Positions 1 through 8,574 of a stretch of DNA of 64,000 bases are shown here, one piece after another. Made by a program: the position numbers and the translations under genes. Position 1 is the stretch's first letter, and every line of letters starts with the position of its first letter. This stretch comes from Trichococcus alkaliphilus (GTDB lineage Bacteria; Bacillota; Bacilli; Lactobacillales; Aerococcaceae). The DNA is taken from positions 62,001 through 126,000 of the forward strand of contig NZ_PXZT01000008.1 of NCBI RefSeq assembly GCF_003008695.1, given 5' to 3'. The notes beneath the pieces were generated by a model. The model ran no database searches. It was not told the origin of the DNA and saw only the letters and a program-made list of their open reading frames with translations.

Positions 1-30
1 GACTCCCAGAAGCTTATACTGTGGGAAAGG

Positions 31-51
31 ACAGGCAAAGAGGCCTGTCGA
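31..51. repeat. short inverted repeat upstream of the TraX-like gene
   Basis: GACAGGC and GCCTGTC face each other across a short A-rich loop. The repeat follows a TATACT hexamer at 15-20 that could be a -10 box. The -35 region would lie at the window edge, so this promoter cannot be judged. Confidence 0.35.
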
Positions 52-100
52 TCAGCTTACAGCAAACGCTGCGAAACCAAGTACAGTGAGGAGCACTCCG

Positions 101-814
101 ATGCAAGGCATTAGCGAGATTCAAAAAGACCTATCATCCTATACATTGAAAAATCTTGCCATATTCGCAATGTTTTTCGATCATATCTTTGCGGTATTTG
201 TGCCGCAGGACAGCCTTGAAGGTGTGGCGCTGCGGATAGCGGGGCGGATCGCCGCACCGATCATGTGCTATATGATTGCGGAAGGCTATCATTACACATC
301 CGATTTGAAAAAATATATCTTGCGGTTAATGCTGTTTGCCGCAGTCTCGCATTTTCCGTATGTCTGGTATTTCGGCCTCCCGTGGTGGCAAGCCACGAGC
401 GTCATCTGGGGATTGGCGCTGGGGTTGGTTGCATTGGCAGCGGCAAAACGGGAGGACTGGTCCCTTCCGCTTAAAGCAACAATCGTTTTGCTGTGCTGTC
501 TGTTGGCGGTCCCGGCTGATTGGAATTATGTAGCGGTCTTGTGGATCCTGTTTTTTGGATTGTTCAGGGGACAAACCGAAAAGCAGCTGCTGAGCTTTGC
601 AGTGATAGGGACTTTATTCCACATCATCCCTTCCATCAGCGCAATCGGTTGGACGCAATCCTACCAAGTCGGTATTTTTCTGGCGGTACCGCTGCTGCTT
701 TTCTACAAAGGCCGTCAAGGGAAGAAATCCAACGTGATGAAATGGGGCTTCTATGCTTTCTATCCGTTCCATCTGTTGCTGTTGGAACTAGTAAAAATGA
801 TCGTATCCGCGTAA
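101..814 (+). CDS. TraX family multi-pass membrane protein
   Basis: A polytopic membrane protein of about 237 residues. After a short polar N-terminus it shows the TraX-family opening: LKNLAIFAMFFDH, then an AGRIAAPIMCYMIAEGY block, then five or six more hydrophobic segments. F-plasmid TraX acetylates pilin, but chromosomal Firmicutes homologues have no established role and are not by themselves a sign of conjugation. The start at 101 is preferred to an upstream GTG at 86 because GAGGAG sits seven bases before this ATG. The downstream lipoprotein begins 17 bases after the stop, so the two are probably co-transcribed. The family call is fairly secure; the biochemical role is unknown. Confidence 0.8.
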   Translation: MQGISEIQKDLSSYTLKNLAIFAMFFDHIFAVFVPQDSLEGVALRIAGRIAAPIMCYMIAEGYHYTSDLKKYILRLMLFAAVSHFPYVWYFGLPWWQATSVIWGLALGLVALAAAKREDWSLPLKATIVLLCCLLAVPADWNYVAVLWILFFGLFRGQTEKQLLSFAVIGTLFHIIPSISAIGWTQSYQVGIFLAVPLLLFYKGRQGKKSNVMKWGFYAFYPFHLLLLELVKMIVSA

Positions 815-831
815 TGGAGGACTGCATATAA

Positions 832-2010
832 ATGAAAATCAATAAAAATTGGCCCCGCGCTGTCATCGGCATCCTGATGGTTGCTGTGCTGTCCGCTTGC
901 TCCGGCTCGGATGAACAGACGGAAACAGAGGAGTCGGAGAGCACTCCGACAAGTTCGGCTGTCGAAGCGGTGGCTTCAAAAGAAGCGGCTGTGGTCCAGC
1001 CGGAAGAGCCGGAACCGTTGGTGTATGAAGGAAATCTGGAACTTCCCGTCAACGGGGCGACCGGCTATGCTTCGGTCCGGATGGATCTGAAGGCGACTGC
1101 CGATGCCGGGTCCGAGACGGTTGTTGCCTTGGAGGCGGGGACCGCTCTTGAGGTGCTCGAGGAAGTGGGCGATTGGTGGTATGTCCAGACCGCAACGGAA
1201 TCCGGCTGGGTGCAACATCTTTATTGTTTCATCAACCTTCCGGACGTGATCCCTTCCATCATTTATGACAATACGAACACATACGCATCCAAGTTCATTT
1301 CTTCCGGAAAAGCGATCCCTGGCATAACGGGTCAGGCGCTTTATGACGGGAAAGCATACAATATGCGGCTGGAGAAAGTGTCCGATATCGTGCCGGTGCT
1401 TTACAGCATGTCAAAGAAAATCCATCTGGCGCAACAAGCCGCCTTGGCGGAGGGGAACACCTTGGTCATCTATGAGGGGTATCGCCCTTATTCCGTCCAA
1501 CAGATGACGGTGGCTGCTTTGACGAATCTGGCTGCAGCCGATCCTGAAGTGATGGCCGGGATCAATACCTATCCTTGGGACACCAATTGGTTCATCGCGA
1601 CAAGCGTTTCAAATCATCAGATGGGCTATGCCATCGATGTCACTCTGGCGAAAATAACGGAACAGCAGGAAATCGTCATCGGCGATTATGCCGCGACTGC
1701 CATTACGGGCTACACGGAATACTCGATGCCCACAACCATCCATGAATTGAGCATGGCTTCGGCTACGTTCACCGGACCGGTCAAATCCAGTTCCCCGACC
1801 GCTTGGGTCCAAGCCACTTTGGCTGATACGATGAATGAGGCGGCCATCCTCCTGCAGCGCTACAGCACGGATGCCGGCCTTACTCCCTTGGCTTCGGAAT
1901 GGTGGCATTTCAATGATCTCGATGCGCGTTTCGCCACCGAGGAAAACAGCAGCAAAGGCGAATACCTTTTGGATGCAACCATGAGCGAGGCTCCGGAATC
2001 GGCTAATTGA
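832..2010 (+). CDS. Lipoprotein with SH3-like domain and VanX-like M15 D-Ala-D-Ala peptidase domain
   Basis: A 392-residue exported lipoprotein. The signal peptide ends in a lipobox (LSAC, Cys23) followed by a Ser/Thr/Glu-rich linker. Residues about 65-135 look like a bacterial SH3 cell-wall-binding domain. The C-terminal half carries the M15 zinc-peptidase pattern: EGYRPY, then SNHQMGYAID with candidate ligands His262 and Asp269, then EWWHF with catalytic Glu356 and ligand His359. The spacing is closest to the VanX/DdpX branch, which hydrolyses D-Ala-D-Ala, although an L,D- or D,D-carboxypeptidase role on peptidoglycan stems is also possible. Surface anchoring fits wall turnover better than the cytoplasmic role of true VanX. 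No vancomycin-resistance genes are adjacent. Confidence 0.85.
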   Translation: MKINKNWPRAVIGILMVAVLSACSGSDEQTETEESESTPTSSAVEAVASKEAAVVQPEEPEPLVYEGNLELPVNGATGYASVRMDLKATADAGSETVVALEAGTALEVLEEVGDWWYVQTATESGWVQHLYCFINLPDVIPSIIYDNTNTYASKFISSGKAIPGITGQALYDGKAYNMRLEKVSDIVPVLYSMSKKIHLAQQAALAEGNTLVIYEGYRPYSVQQMTVAALTNLAAADPEVMAGINTYPWDTNWFIATSVSNHQMGYAIDVTLAKITEQQEIVIGDYAATAITGYTEYSMPTTIHELSMASATFTGPVKSSSPTAWVQATLADTMNEAAILLQRYSTDAGLTPLASEWWHFNDLDARFATEENSSKGEYLLDATMSEAPESAN

Positions 2011-2040
2011 TGTACAGGCTCTTGCAGAAATGAACATAAA

Positions 2041-2078
2041 AAGAGGCACAATCGAATTTTTTTCGATCGTGCCTCTTT
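2041..2078. terminator. bidirectional terminator between the M15 lipoprotein and tRNA-Val
   Basis: AAGAGGCAC and GTGCCTCTT form a stem extended by ATCGAA/TTCGAT. Read on the minus strand it ends in a run of five T, so it can terminate the tRNA transcript as well as the plus-strand gene. Confidence 0.75.
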
Positions 2079-2104
2079 ACTTACTATAATGTGCTGAATC
2101 TTGA

Positions 2105-2176
2105 TGGTCCCTACTGGGATTGAACCAGCGACCCCTACCATGTCAAGGTAGTGCTCTCCCGCTGAGCTAAGGAACC
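2105..2176 (-). tRNA. tRNA-Val (anticodon GAC)
   Basis: Read on the minus strand the 72 bases fold as a full cloverleaf: acceptor GGTTCCT/AGGGACC with one T-G pair, a D arm with GCTCAGCGGGAGAGC, anticodon stem CTACC/GGTAG with loop TTGACAT giving anticodon GAC, and a T arm with GGTTCAATCC. The discriminator is A and the following bases are TCA, so CCA must be added after transcription. It is a single tRNA with its own promoter, not part of an rRNA operon. Confidence 0.95.
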
Positions 2177-2209
2177 GATAGACAGATGAATCACCTGCTC
2201 GTATATTTG

Positions 2210-2237
2210 ATTATAACATATTTGCGTGATAAGTGAA
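2210..2237 (-). promoter_or_regulatory. promoter of tRNA-Val
   Basis: On the minus strand TTCACT and TATAAT are 16 bases apart, with the tRNA 5' end about 34 bases after the -10 box. Confidence 0.6.
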
Positions 2238-2340
2238 GAGGGAAATTAAAAAAAATGAGGAACGAATAAGGCATGCATTCCATCAGACAACAAGGTATAC
2301 TGGAAAAGGATAATTGAAAAGGAAAATTTGGAGGCATAAT

Positions 2341-2865
2341 ATGGACAACAATGATATATTGATCCGCTTGCGCTATGCGCTGGACATCAAGGATGCGGAT
2401 ATGGTGGAAGTGTTCCGCTTAGGCGGACTCGAATTGACGAAGGAAGCAGTACAGAAGATGTTGCTGAAATCGAAAAAAGATGAAGCAACGGATACTGCCG
2501 GGGCTACAGCCCCATCGGAAGACGATCAACTGGCTTGCGACAATGCGACTCTTGAATCGTTCTTGAATGGACTCATCACTTCCCAACGCGGCAAACCGCA
2601 AGTGAATCCCGGCGAACCGGAACCAAAGCCGGAATTTGTGCTGAACAACGGGAACGTCAACAATCTGCTGCTGAAGAAAGTCAAAATTGCGCTGACTTTG
2701 ACGAACGAAGATATGCTTGAAATCCTGGAATCGGCAGGCGTCACCGTATCAAAAAGCGAACTGAGCGCTGTTCTGCGCAAAGAAGGGCACCGCAACTACA
2801 AGCCTTGCGGCGACCGCTATGCGCGCAATTTCCTGAAAGGGCTGGCGCTGCGCTACCGCGGCTAA
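2341..2865 (+). CDS. DUF1456 family (YehS-like) protein
   Basis: A soluble protein of 174 residues made of two related modules of about 65 residues, at residues 1-45 and 105-174. Each begins with a pattern like N-LL-K/R-K/R-ALxL-xxxDMxEIxxxxG. They are separated by a Gly/Glu-rich linker containing PGEPEPKPEF. This duplication is typical of DUF1456 proteins, whose function is not established. The ATG at 2341 is chosen because GGAGG lies just upstream at about 2330; an in-frame TTG at 2314 lacks such a site. It is monocistronic, ending at a strong convergent terminator. Confidence 0.8.
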   Translation: MDNNDILIRLRYALDIKDADMVEVFRLGGLELTKEAVQKMLLKSKKDEATDTAGATAPSEDDQLACDNATLESFLNGLITSQRGKPQVNPGEPEPKPEFVLNNGNVNNLLLKKVKIALTLTNEDMLEILESAGVTVSKSELSAVLRKEGHRNYKPCGDRYARNFLKGLALRYRG

Positions 2866-2871
2866 TAAAAA

Positions 2872-2923
2872 AGAACCAAACGAAAAGGCCGTCTCTCGCG
2901 AGATGGCCTTTTCGTTTGGTTCT
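2872..2923. terminator. bidirectional terminator
   Basis: A stem of about 20 pairs (AGAACCAAACGAAAAGGCC and its complement) with T-rich flanks sits between convergent genes. It overlaps the stop codon of the minus-strand secreted protein. Confidence 0.85.
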
Positions 2924-3836
2924 ATGGATTCATGTTCATCCAGCTGCCCAAATGATGGATGCCGATGCCGCTGAATGCACGGTTTTTGCTGTAGTATTGT
3001 CTGACGAGGCTGAGTTCGTTGTACATGTAGGCATTGCCCTCTTCGAAGAAGGTCACATAAGTCGGATCGCCTATGTTTTCCGTTTCCACGGCGATTGTCG
3101 CACTCACATTGTACTGGCGAGCAAGATTCATTTCGGTTTCGGCGATTTGATTGATTCCGTTGGCTCCGATAGCAAAATCCCGATAGGCCATTATGGTGAC
3201 TGTCTTGATGTTGGTGAAGATCCATTCGGCCAGATTTCCGCTTCCGTAAGCTGTGCTGTATTGCACTTCATGGAACCAGAATGGGATGTCGATGGCCAAG
3301 TTCAGCTGCAGGTTGGCGGCTTGGGTTTTGGCGTTCATCAGGAAATCCTGATAGCGTTCCAATACGCCGTTCGGGTCCGTGCCGTAGCCGGTGCTGTAGT
3401 GGTAAGGCTCCACATCAAGATGCATGCCCTTGAAGCGCGCTTCCGCAGTGGAGTTCGCTTGATAGTCTGCAAGCCAAGCATAGAAGGCATTCTGGGAAAT
3501 ATAACCGTCCGGCATGACCCATTCAGGAGATCCTTCCAAAGCGTGCACGGCGATATTGTTGGCTGCCGCTCTGCTGATGAAGCTCTGGTAATAGCTGTAG
3601 TCGATACCGTAGTTCACTTGCAGGTGGACGTCGGTGACATTGTTGGCCACCAAGAAATTCAACAGGTTGTCGCTGTTGTCGATGATTTCGTACGTGTTCC
3701 ACAGCCAAGTGGAATAGCTTTGGGTGCTTGTGACTGCGGCAACACTGCTCTTGTTTGGAGCGGCCTTAGCGACTGTCGACGGAACGAACAGCATGGCGAG
3801 GAGAAGGAAAAGTGGGATCAACTTAAATTTCTTCAT
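2922..3836 (-). CDS. Secreted TIM-barrel protein, GH18-like
   Basis: A protein of 304 residues with a clear signal peptide (KKFKLIPLFLLLAMLF, cleavage near AKAA). The mature part alternates beta strands and helices and has TIM-barrel landmarks: DVHLQVNYG, GMHLDVEPYHY with an acidic pair at a strand end, LAIDIPFW, and TVTIMAYRDFA, which resembles the MxYD strand of GH18 enzymes. It is therefore probably an extracellular glycosidase or inactive relative acting on an amino-sugar or other polymer; the substrate is unknown. Start ATG 3836 has GAGG ten bases upstream; a TTG at 3842 is less likely. It lies beside and divergent from the glycosyl hydrolase/GT2 locus, so it may act on that locus's polysaccharide (inference). 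Confidence 0.65.
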   Translation of the reverse strand: MKKFKLIPLFLLLAMLFVPSTVAKAAPNKSSVAAVTSTQSYSTWLWNTYEIIDNSDNLLNFLVANNVTDVHLQVNYGIDYSYYQSFISRAAANNIAVHALEGSPEWVMPDGYISQNAFYAWLADYQANSTAEARFKGMHLDVEPYHYSTGYGTDPNGVLERYQDFLMNAKTQAANLQLNLAIDIPFWFHEVQYSTAYGSGNLAEWIFTNIKTVTIMAYRDFAIGANGINQIAETEMNLARQYNVSATIAVETENIGDPTYVTFFEEGNAYMYNELSLVRQYYSKNRAFSGIGIHHLGSWMNMNP

Positions 3837-3869
3837 AAACAATTTACCTCACAATCAATTTTTTTATTA

Positions 3870-3899
3870 ATTATACAACTGAATGTGCATATCCTTTAA
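3870..3899 (-). promoter_or_regulatory. probable promoter of the secreted TIM-barrel gene
   Basis: On the minus strand TATAAT is preceded at 18 bases by TTAAAG, a weak -35. The start codon is about 34 bases downstream. Confidence 0.5.
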
Positions 3900-3944
3900 C
3901 ACAAAAGTGGTGAATATTTATCGCTCTTCTGAAAGAAAAATGAC

Positions 3945-3998
3945 TAAGGTAGAAAGAACGGGATTCAAACGAAAAATAAGAGTCCCTCTCTAACCTTA
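3945..3998. repeat. long imperfect inverted repeat in the divergent intergenic region
   Basis: TAAGGTAGAAAG...GGGATTC pairs with GAGTCCC...CTCTCTAACCTTA around an A-rich loop, about 20 pairs with small bulges. There is no T-run, so an operator or RNA element is as likely as a terminator. The rest of the 350-base gap (3837-4186) is AT-rich, with no gene or recognised riboswitch. Confidence 0.45.
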
Positions 3999-4186
3999 TC
4001 GACAGCAAATTTTCCGGAATGTTATCCGATCAAGTATTTCGAAAAGAGTCACTTTGCGACTTCGGTATTCTTTTTGTATTTTTTACATAAAGTAGCTAAA
4101 TAATGATAAGGTAAATGTTATATTATTTGCAAAAGTAAAAAAATGATAAAACATTACAGTGATTTCTGGACGAAGGGAAATATAAG

Positions 4187-6376
4187 ATGAGAAGGATGAG
4201 CAGAAAACAAAAAATGGCGGAAACGATTTTCGCACTGCTCAGTGCAACCACGGCGCTGCTGTTTTTTGTGATACACAACAACACGGTCACCGAAGCGGAA
4301 GCCGCTTTTTATGAAGAAGGTGGACTCCGTTTTGTCTCCAAAGCTTCGGATAAGGAGTTTTCCATCTACAAGGACAGCGGATGGGAAAATGAATTTCTGG
4401 AAGGGGTAAACATTGGCGCGGCCAAACCCGGTTATTTCCCAGGGGAACTCGGGATAACCGAAGAAGATTACTTGCGTTGGTTCGGCTACATCAGCGACAT
4501 GAATGCGGAGGTCATCCGGGTTTATACGACCTTGAATCCCGCTTTTTATGATGCGCTGTATGCGTTCAACCGGACGGCCGAGCAGCCGCTCTATCTGATG
4601 CAGGGGGTATGGATCAATGAGGACGATATCGCTGCACTTCAGGATGCCTATGCCGAGGATGGAAAGATCAAGCGGGATTTTATAACGGATGCCAAAAATC
4701 TGGTCGATATTTTCCACGGGAATGTCGATTTGCCTGAAAAGGCGGGATTCGCCAGCGGCAAGTACACGAAAGACATTTCACCCTACGTCATCGGCTGGAT
4801 TATGGGAATCGAATGGGATCCGGCATTTGTGGAGACGACGAACCTGAATAATCCGGAAAAGACGAGCTATGCAGGAGAATTTCTCTATACGGAAGACGCC
4901 TCGCCCTTCGAAGTCTTTTTGAGCGAAGCTGGAGATGCCGTGCTGAGTTATGAAGCAGCCGAATATCAGACGACAAGGGCGCTGGGCTTCACGAATTGGG
5001 TGACGACCGACATGCTGGAGCATCCCAGCGAGCCATATGAAAAAGAAGACAAAGCGGTGGTGAACACGGAACACATCAAGGCTCAGGACGCATTCCCTGC
5101 TGGGCTCTTCGCCGCCTATCACATTTATCCCTACTATCCGGATTTCCTGAGCTACGAAGAGGGATATATCCAGGATGTGGATGAGAACGGGGAAATCAAT
5201 ACTTACCGCGCCTATCTGGAGGATCTGATGGCGGAACACACAGTCCCCGTAATGGTTGCGGAATTCGGTGTGCCGGCATCAAGGGGGAAAGCCCATGAGA
5301 GCCTCTATTCCGGATATGACCAGGGCAATCATGACGAGATGGAACAAGGGGAAATGATGGTGGATCTGTTGCAGGATATCCATTCGGAAGGATACTGCGG
5401 CGGTTTGGTCTTTACGTGGCAGGACGAGTGGTTCAAACGGACCTGGAATACGATGGATTTCGATCTGGCCGACCGGCGCGCGTATTGGTCCAATCCCCAG
5501 ACGAATGAACAGGGATTCGGCCTGATGGCTTTCGACCCCGGCGAGGAAACATCCGCCCATTATGTGGACGGGGATATTTCGGACTGGAGCAAAGCAGAAC
5601 CGATCACGGAGACCCAAGACGGCTCCTTATATGCGGCATCCGATGAAAAGTACCTTTACCTCATGGTCGAGACCGATGGATTTGCGTTCGGTGCCGACAC
5701 GCTCTGTATCCCGATCGATACGATCGCGGACCAAGGGAATACTGCAGCCGTGGAGCACCAACTCCAATTCACCAGCGGAGCCGATTTTTTGATCCGAATC
5801 GCCGGCGAGGATGACGCCCGGATTCTGGTGGACGCCTATTATGATTCATTCCATTACCTCTATGCCGAGCAATTGGGGATGGTCGCAAAAAATCCGGCTT
5901 ATACGCTCAAGGATTCTGGCCTCTTCAATCCGATGCTGCATTGCCTTTCCAGTGAAATTTTCCTGCCCGCATCCCAGCAGACTGTGCCTTTCTCTTCCTA
6001 CGAGACGGGCTTGCTGTCCCTCGGTGATGCAAACCCGCAGCATGCTGACTATAATTCCTTGACCGATTATGCAGTCAAGGACGGCAATGTCGAGATCCGG
6101 ATTCCCTGGCAGCTCCTGAACGTCATGGATCCGTCCACCAAGCAAATCATGGGCGATCTATACGAGAACGGCAAAATCCAAGCGGAGGCGACGAAGCAAT
6201 TCAAGATAGGGATGGCTTTCCAAGATTCAGCTGAAGTGAAAGAAACGTCAATCAAAATGGCAAGTTATAAATGGTCAGCATGGGACATGCCGACTTATCA
6301 CGAGCGGCTGAAACCATCCTATTATATCGTTCAGGAAGCCTTTAAAATGTTGGACGAGCATGCCAGTGCGGACTGA
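4187..6376 (+). CDS. Membrane-anchored glycoside-hydrolase-like protein with C-terminal beta domain
   Basis: A 729-residue protein. One N-terminal hydrophobic segment (residues 12-32, no lipobox) acts as a signal anchor. Residues about 60-430 form a TIM-barrel glycoside-hydrolase-like domain: GVNIGAAKPG, VIRVYTTLNP, then IGWIMGIEWDP and PVMVAEFGVPAS, two strand-end Glu positions resembling the acid/base and nucleophile of clan A enzymes. Residues about 465-720 (YVDGDISDWSKAEPI onward) look like a beta-sandwich carbohydrate-binding domain of the CBM9-like type. It heads the locus with the GGDEF-like and GT2 genes, suggesting a role in trimming or modifying the exported polymer. A terminator-like hairpin and a new promoter follow it, so it may be a separate transcript. 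The exact GH family is not assigned. Confidence 0.65.
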   Translation: MRRMSRKQKMAETIFALLSATTALLFFVIHNNTVTEAEAAFYEEGGLRFVSKASDKEFSIYKDSGWENEFLEGVNIGAAKPGYFPGELGITEEDYLRWFGYISDMNAEVIRVYTTLNPAFYDALYAFNRTAEQPLYLMQGVWINEDDIAALQDAYAEDGKIKRDFITDAKNLVDIFHGNVDLPEKAGFASGKYTKDISPYVIGWIMGIEWDPAFVETTNLNNPEKTSYAGEFLYTEDASPFEVFLSEAGDAVLSYEAAEYQTTRALGFTNWVTTDMLEHPSEPYEKEDKAVVNTEHIKAQDAFPAGLFAAYHIYPYYPDFLSYEEGYIQDVDENGEINTYRAYLEDLMAEHTVPVMVAEFGVPASRGKAHESLYSGYDQGNHDEMEQGEMMVDLLQDIHSEGYCGGLVFTWQDEWFKRTWNTMDFDLADRRAYWSNPQTNEQGFGLMAFDPGEETSAHYVDGDISDWSKAEPITETQDGSLYAASDEKYLYLMVETDGFAFGADTLCIPIDTIADQGNTAAVEHQLQFTSGADFLIRIAGEDDARILVDAYYDSFHYLYAEQLGMVAKNPAYTLKDSGLFNPMLHCLSSEIFLPASQQTVPFSSYETGLLSLGDANPQHADYNSLTDYAVKDGNVEIRIPWQLLNVMDPSTKQIMGDLYENGKIQAEATKQFKIGMAFQDSAEVKETSIKMASYKWSAWDMPTYHERLKPSYYIVQEAFKMLDEHASAD

Positions 6377-6405
6377 AGGCAGCATTAGCATGCGCAACAG
6401 AAAAT

Positions 6406-6438
6406 AGATTTTTCCATTCCAAGGGAAAATCTGTTTTT
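6406..6438 (+). terminator. terminator after the glycoside-hydrolase-like gene
   Basis: AGATTTTTCC and GGGAAAATCT form an AT-rich stem followed by GTTTTT. Confidence 0.5.
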
Positions 6439-6520
6439 CCGCATTCAAAGAAGGTTTGATGGGTGGGAAAAGGCCACCCAGGATTCAAAAAAATAAGCCA
6501 TCCTGTAACAGGAATTTAAC

Positions 6521-6549
6521 GTTATTTTAATGTAGGGATGTGCTATAAT
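6521..6549 (+). promoter_or_regulatory. extended -10 promoter of the MBL-GGDEF-REC/GT2 operon
   Basis: TGCTATAAT (extended -10, hexamer 6544-6549) lies 17 bases after a poor -35 (GTTATT). A small hairpin, CCTGTAACAGG, lies upstream at about 6501-6512. No c-di-GMP riboswitch motif was found in the 236-base gap. Confidence 0.55.
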
Positions 6550-6612
6550 TCTGTTAATTTACCAAACAAAATATCATAAAATTAATAGGAAGCTAAATAG
6601 AGGGATAAAATA

Positions 6613-8574
6613 ATGGCAAATCGACTGACCGATAGGATGATTACAGAAGGTTTATATGCAGTGGGGAAAAACGTCGATTGCAATTCTTATTTGCTGATGG
6701 AAGCTGGAAACGGTATCCTGATCGATCCGGGTCCGGTTGCGGGATTTGAAGCGGTCTTCGCGGATGTGGAGAGACTGTTGCCTTTGGACAGAATCACACA
6801 TGTGATCGTGCAGCACCAAAGTTCAGTCTGCTGGGCCAGCGTGATACTTTGGGAACAAAAAGGATTGAAGGCTACGGTTGTCACGCATGGGGTGACAGCG
6901 CAAAACATGCGTCACTTTGGTGTGTCGTCGGCCTATCATCTGATCGATGAGCAAGGCTTTGAACTCAGGTTGCCATCCGGCAGGAATCTTCAATTTTTTG
7001 TTCCTCCTTATATCCACCTTGAAGGCATTTTCATTACCTATGATGCGCTGTCGAAGACACTTTTTTCGGGAAATCTATTTACAGCCTTCATGAAACGCCA
7101 CCAAGAATCGCTCGTGGAGGAGGGTTACGAAGGCCAGTACCTGACGTACGGCGAGTGGATGCAATCGTTGATGAACAGATTGCTTCGCAGTGATATCGAC
7201 AGGATTGCGCCGAGGTTGGGAAATCTGGTCGACAGCGATATTACGGCATTCATCAGCAAGTTGCATGAATGGGAATACGGAAACGGGAATGAACACAAGC
7301 TATCGTCTTCAAAACGCTACCTGCTGGCCTGTAACCGTGTGGTAGAAAAGCTGCATACGCTTTACGATCCGAGTGACATCAATGCGCTCTTGAAAAAGGA
7401 AGGTGTCCTGATAGATGAGCAGAGCGAACTTATCTTGGATTATGGCGCTTCTGGAGTGGCATCCTGGAACAAACTTTTTGAGGTCATTTTCCGTGAAAAG
7501 GGATTGGCGCTCTTGGAAATGCTGGAGCCTTTGACCCAGTCCATCAGACGGGAACATGCGATACCGGTCCCTGAAATCATCCATTCCAAATTGCTCAAAA
7601 GGGACAAAAAAATCAAGGAAATCAACGACAAGTACCGGAAATTGGAAACCTTCAACAAAAATCTGGTGGCAAGCATGGAAAAAATCCAGGATAAATTCAT
7701 CCGTTGCCCGATAACGGGGCTTTTCAATGAAATGTTCTTTTTGGATTACATGAAGAATGCGTACGGTGATTTCCCTCATGCTGCGCTTTGCCTTATCGAT
7801 ATCGACAATCTGGCCGACATCAGACTGCAGTACGGCACCCGCTACCGGGACGAAACACTGAAGAATCTCGCCTATCTGCTGAAACGGGATAAGGGAGAAA
7901 AGCACCGGGTCTTCAAACTGCAGGATTCGCTCTTCGCATACTTCATCACGGAGACGGAACGGCTGGAGGCGATAGCGATAGCCGAGCAATTCAGGAAAAA
8001 TACGGGCCAATCCAACCTGTTCCGGGACCGGATTACCCTTTCGGTAGGCATGGTATTTTTTGATGAAGTGACCGAAGACTTGGAAAAGCCGGAAAGCATC
8101 ACAGAATTTCTCAATAATACGGCCTATAACCGTCTGCGGATCGCCAAATTGACCGGGAACAGTGTCTGCAGTGAGACAACGGCAAAACAAAACGAAGAAG
8201 CCGTCAAAAACGTGCTCTTGGTGGATGAGGACGAACTCACATTGGATCTGCTGAAGCGCGCTTTGGAGAAGGAAGGTTTCAGCGTCCGCACTGCGAGGGA
8301 CGGACTGGAGGCACTGGCATTGACGAAACAGGAAAGGATCAGTCTGGTCATTTCGGAGCTGATGATGCCGAAGATGGACGGACTGCTGCTGAAAGAGAAT
8401 CTTTCTTTCGATTCGGAGCGCAACAGGATCCCGTTCATTCTGATGTCCCACCAAAAGGACAAAATGACGGTGGAGCGGGCTTTCGAAATGCAAGTGAGGC
8501 ATTATCTGAAGAAACCGTTCATGTTCACGGAACTGATCGGCATCACAAAAAATATACTGAGGGGCAGTGAGTGA
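6613..8574 (+). CDS. Three-domain signalling protein: ODP-like MBL fold, degenerate GGDEF, pseudo-receiver
   Basis: A 653-residue cytoplasmic protein. Residues about 1-200 resemble the metallo-beta-lactamase fold of oxygen-binding diiron (ODP) sensors (NSYLL, ILIDPGP, then VIVQHQSSVCWAS). The usual HQDPD-type ligand motif is reduced to HQSSV from His68, so metal binding is doubtful. A helical linker leads to a diguanylate-cyclase-like domain at 365-525 (CPITGLFNEMFF, ALCLIDIDNL). There the GGDEF signature reads QDSLF at 437-441 and no RxxD inhibitory site is visible, so catalysis is unlikely. Residues 533-650 form a receiver domain with acidic pocket Asp538/Glu539 and Lys634, but the phosphoacceptor is Glu582 (SELMMPKMDG). 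It overlaps the GT2 gene by eight bases and is presumably its regulator (inference). Confidence 0.75.
   Translation: MANRLTDRMITEGLYAVGKNVDCNSYLLMEAGNGILIDPGPVAGFEAVFADVERLLPLDRITHVIVQHQSSVCWASVILWEQKGLKATVVTHGVTAQNMRHFGVSSAYHLIDEQGFELRLPSGRNLQFFVPPYIHLEGIFITYDALSKTLFSGNLFTAFMKRHQESLVEEGYEGQYLTYGEWMQSLMNRLLRSDIDRIAPRLGNLVDSDITAFISKLHEWEYGNGNEHKLSSSKRYLLACNRVVEKLHTLYDPSDINALLKKEGVLIDEQSELILDYGASGVASWNKLFEVIFREKGLALLEMLEPLTQSIRREHAIPVPEIIHSKLLKRDKKIKEINDKYRKLETFNKNLVASMEKIQDKFIRCPITGLFNEMFFLDYMKNAYGDFPHAALCLIDIDNLADIRLQYGTRYRDETLKNLAYLLKRDKGEKHRVFKLQDSLFAYFITETERLEAIAIAEQFRKNTGQSNLFRDRITLSVGMVFFDEVTEDLEKPESITEFLNNTAYNRLRIAKLTGNSVCSETTAKQNEEAVKNVLLVDEDELTLDLLKRALEKEGFSVRTARDGLEALALTKQERISLVISELMMPKMDGLLLKENLSFDSERNRIPFILMSHQKDKMTVERAFEMQVRHYLKKPFMFTELIGITKNILRGSE

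Noticed and set aside
101-814. TraX-like gene as evidence of a conjugative element
   Set aside because: No other transfer, relaxase or integrase gene is nearby, and TraX relatives are common on Firmicutes chromosomes.
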